Shown here piece by piece: positions 63,422 to 64,000 of a stretch of 64,000 nt of DNA. Every line of letters begins with the position of its first letter. Position 1 is the stretch's first letter. Below the pieces are notes generated by a model, which worked only from the letters and a program-made list of their open reading frames with translations, was not told the origin of the DNA and searched no databases. Source of the stretch: Aquimarina acroporae (GTDB lineage Bacteria; Bacteroidota; Bacteroidia; Flavobacteriales; Flavobacteriaceae); contig NZ_JALPRE010000013.1 in NCBI RefSeq assembly GCF_023195925.1, forward strand, positions 1 through 64,000. The letters run 5' to 3'. Made by a program: the position numbers and the translations under genes.

Positions 63422-64000
63422 TTAGTCGTTTTCGAAGCCAAATACTCCCATCACATTTTGCACAGTATTATCATGACTCAAACCTGTTCCCCATTGACCA
63501 CTAAAATCTCCACTAGATGCATACATGTACCCAACCATAACGATTTCCTTTGGAGGGGTATCGTTGGTAGAAAAATTAATCGTTACGATAGGGCCATCGA
63601 TAGTCCAAGTCCCTAAGCCGTCAAAATCTGAACCATCGGTAGCGATTAGCTCTACATTTCCACCTTCAGATAAGATCAACTGTGTATCATTAATTATTGC
63701 TGAATAATCTGGTTCATCGGAAGTATCTGTATTGAATCCTCCAATAAAAAAACCATTCTTAAAAATGTTTCTGAAGGTAATCCTAGCAGTAGCTGTTTCT
63801 TCTGTACTCGTAGCGGTGACAACAATTTCATGCGCTCCCAGCGGGACTCTTCTGTCCCAAGAAATGACCCCTGTAGCTTCATCAATAAAAATTACCCTTC
63901 CTACCAGATCATCGTCTTCGGGAGAGGTTAAAGTAGTTGCCGAAAAAGCACCTTTTTCTCCCATCCAATTCACCGTTGGCACATTGGTTTGACCTTCTTG
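63422..64000 (-). CDS. C-terminal part of a surface-type protein (cut by window edge)
   Basis: 192 codons before the stop; the frame is open to base 64000, so the 5' end lies outside the window. The visible part starts with an Ig/cadherin-like domain (IDEATGVISWDRRVPLGAHEIVVTATS), followed by a C-terminal domain rich in Asp, Gly and Thr (IINDTQLILSEGGNVELIATDGS onwards). It ends FGFEND with no T9SS sorting sequence. It is probably a cell-surface lipoprotein, but its start is not seen. Confidence 0.7.
   Translation of the reverse strand, partial: QEGQTNVPTVNWMGEKGAFSATTLTSPEDDDLVGRVIFIDEATGVISWDRRVPLGAHEIVVTATSTEETATARITFRNIFKNGFFIGGFNTDTSDEPDYSAIINDTQLILSEGGNVELIATDGSDFDGLGTWTIDGPIVTINFSTNDTPPKEIVMVGYMYASSGDFSGQWGTGLSHDNTVQNVMGVFGFEND

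Overview
The window is a stretch of chromosome from a Bacteroidota bacterium, almost certainly family Flavobacteriaceae. A marine Aquimarina-like genus is my guess from protein wording, not something shown here. Support comes from the AT-rich sequence and promoter boxes of the form TAnnTTTG (the ompA promoter has TTG-19-TAnnTTTG). Other support is a type IX secretion sorting domain, a TPR/AraC membrane regulator, an IPExxxVDY protein and the linkage purN / acpP-fabF-rnc-IPExxxVDY-pyk. There is no prophage, transposase, CRISPR array or rRNA operon. Most of the window is conserved housekeeping sequence with a few accessory spots.

Layout. 1-3.7 kb: a TPR/AraC regulator, then two tandem small peptides with a Bacteroidota lanthipeptide-type leader, closed by a strong terminator and with no modification enzyme nearby; then two unknown small genes around a pair of dyads. 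3.7-7.6 kb: lipoproteins, ribE and pdxA on overlapping divergent promoters. 7-11 kb: yceD-rpmF-fabH-accB-accC, with a perfect palindrome just before fabH. 11-17 kb: FAD oxidoreductase, mtgA, a GreA-C-like protein, DUF2059, an Asp-nucleophile hydrolase and recJ. 17-25 kb: AhpD-like protein, M50 protease, HopJ-like protein, an overlapping cluster UDG-rsmI-doxX, then tdk-alr, mscL and asd. 25-33 kb: a structured terminator-like element, prolyl oligopeptidase, a lone ABC ATPase, a T9SS-exported beta-trefoil protein, lpxH, queD and an enoyl-CoA hydratase. 33-37 kb: two tiny related membrane peptides, MATE, GNAT, universal stress protein, tRNA-Ala(GGC) and a pair of repeated RNA-like structures.

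37-40.5 kb is a ZnuD-like TonB receptor cluster with a small metal-ligand-rich protein and a lipoprotein. 41-49 kb carries an AddB-like nuclease and an AddA-like helicase-nuclease, with an OmpA/TSP3 porin gene between them; both nuclease genes start with TTG. 49-53 kb has sodA, a long PurF paralogue and a PfkB kinase. 53-61 kb has a START protein, an astacin-like protease with two chitin-binding-type modules, RNase H, purN, acpP, fabF, rnc, IPExxxVDY and pyk. 61-64 kb has a response regulator, a PAS histidine kinase, a DUF2721 protein and the 3' end of a surface-type protein cut by the window edge.

The observations most worth checking are the orphan lanthipeptide-like precursors, the two structured repeats at 36.57-37.06 kb whose hairpins differ in sequence but keep pairing, the palindrome before fabH, the shared ribE/pdxA control region, and terminator-like hairpins placed inside or against start regions (rnc and the FAD oxidoreductase). 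All family calls are from reading motifs; no database search was possible.
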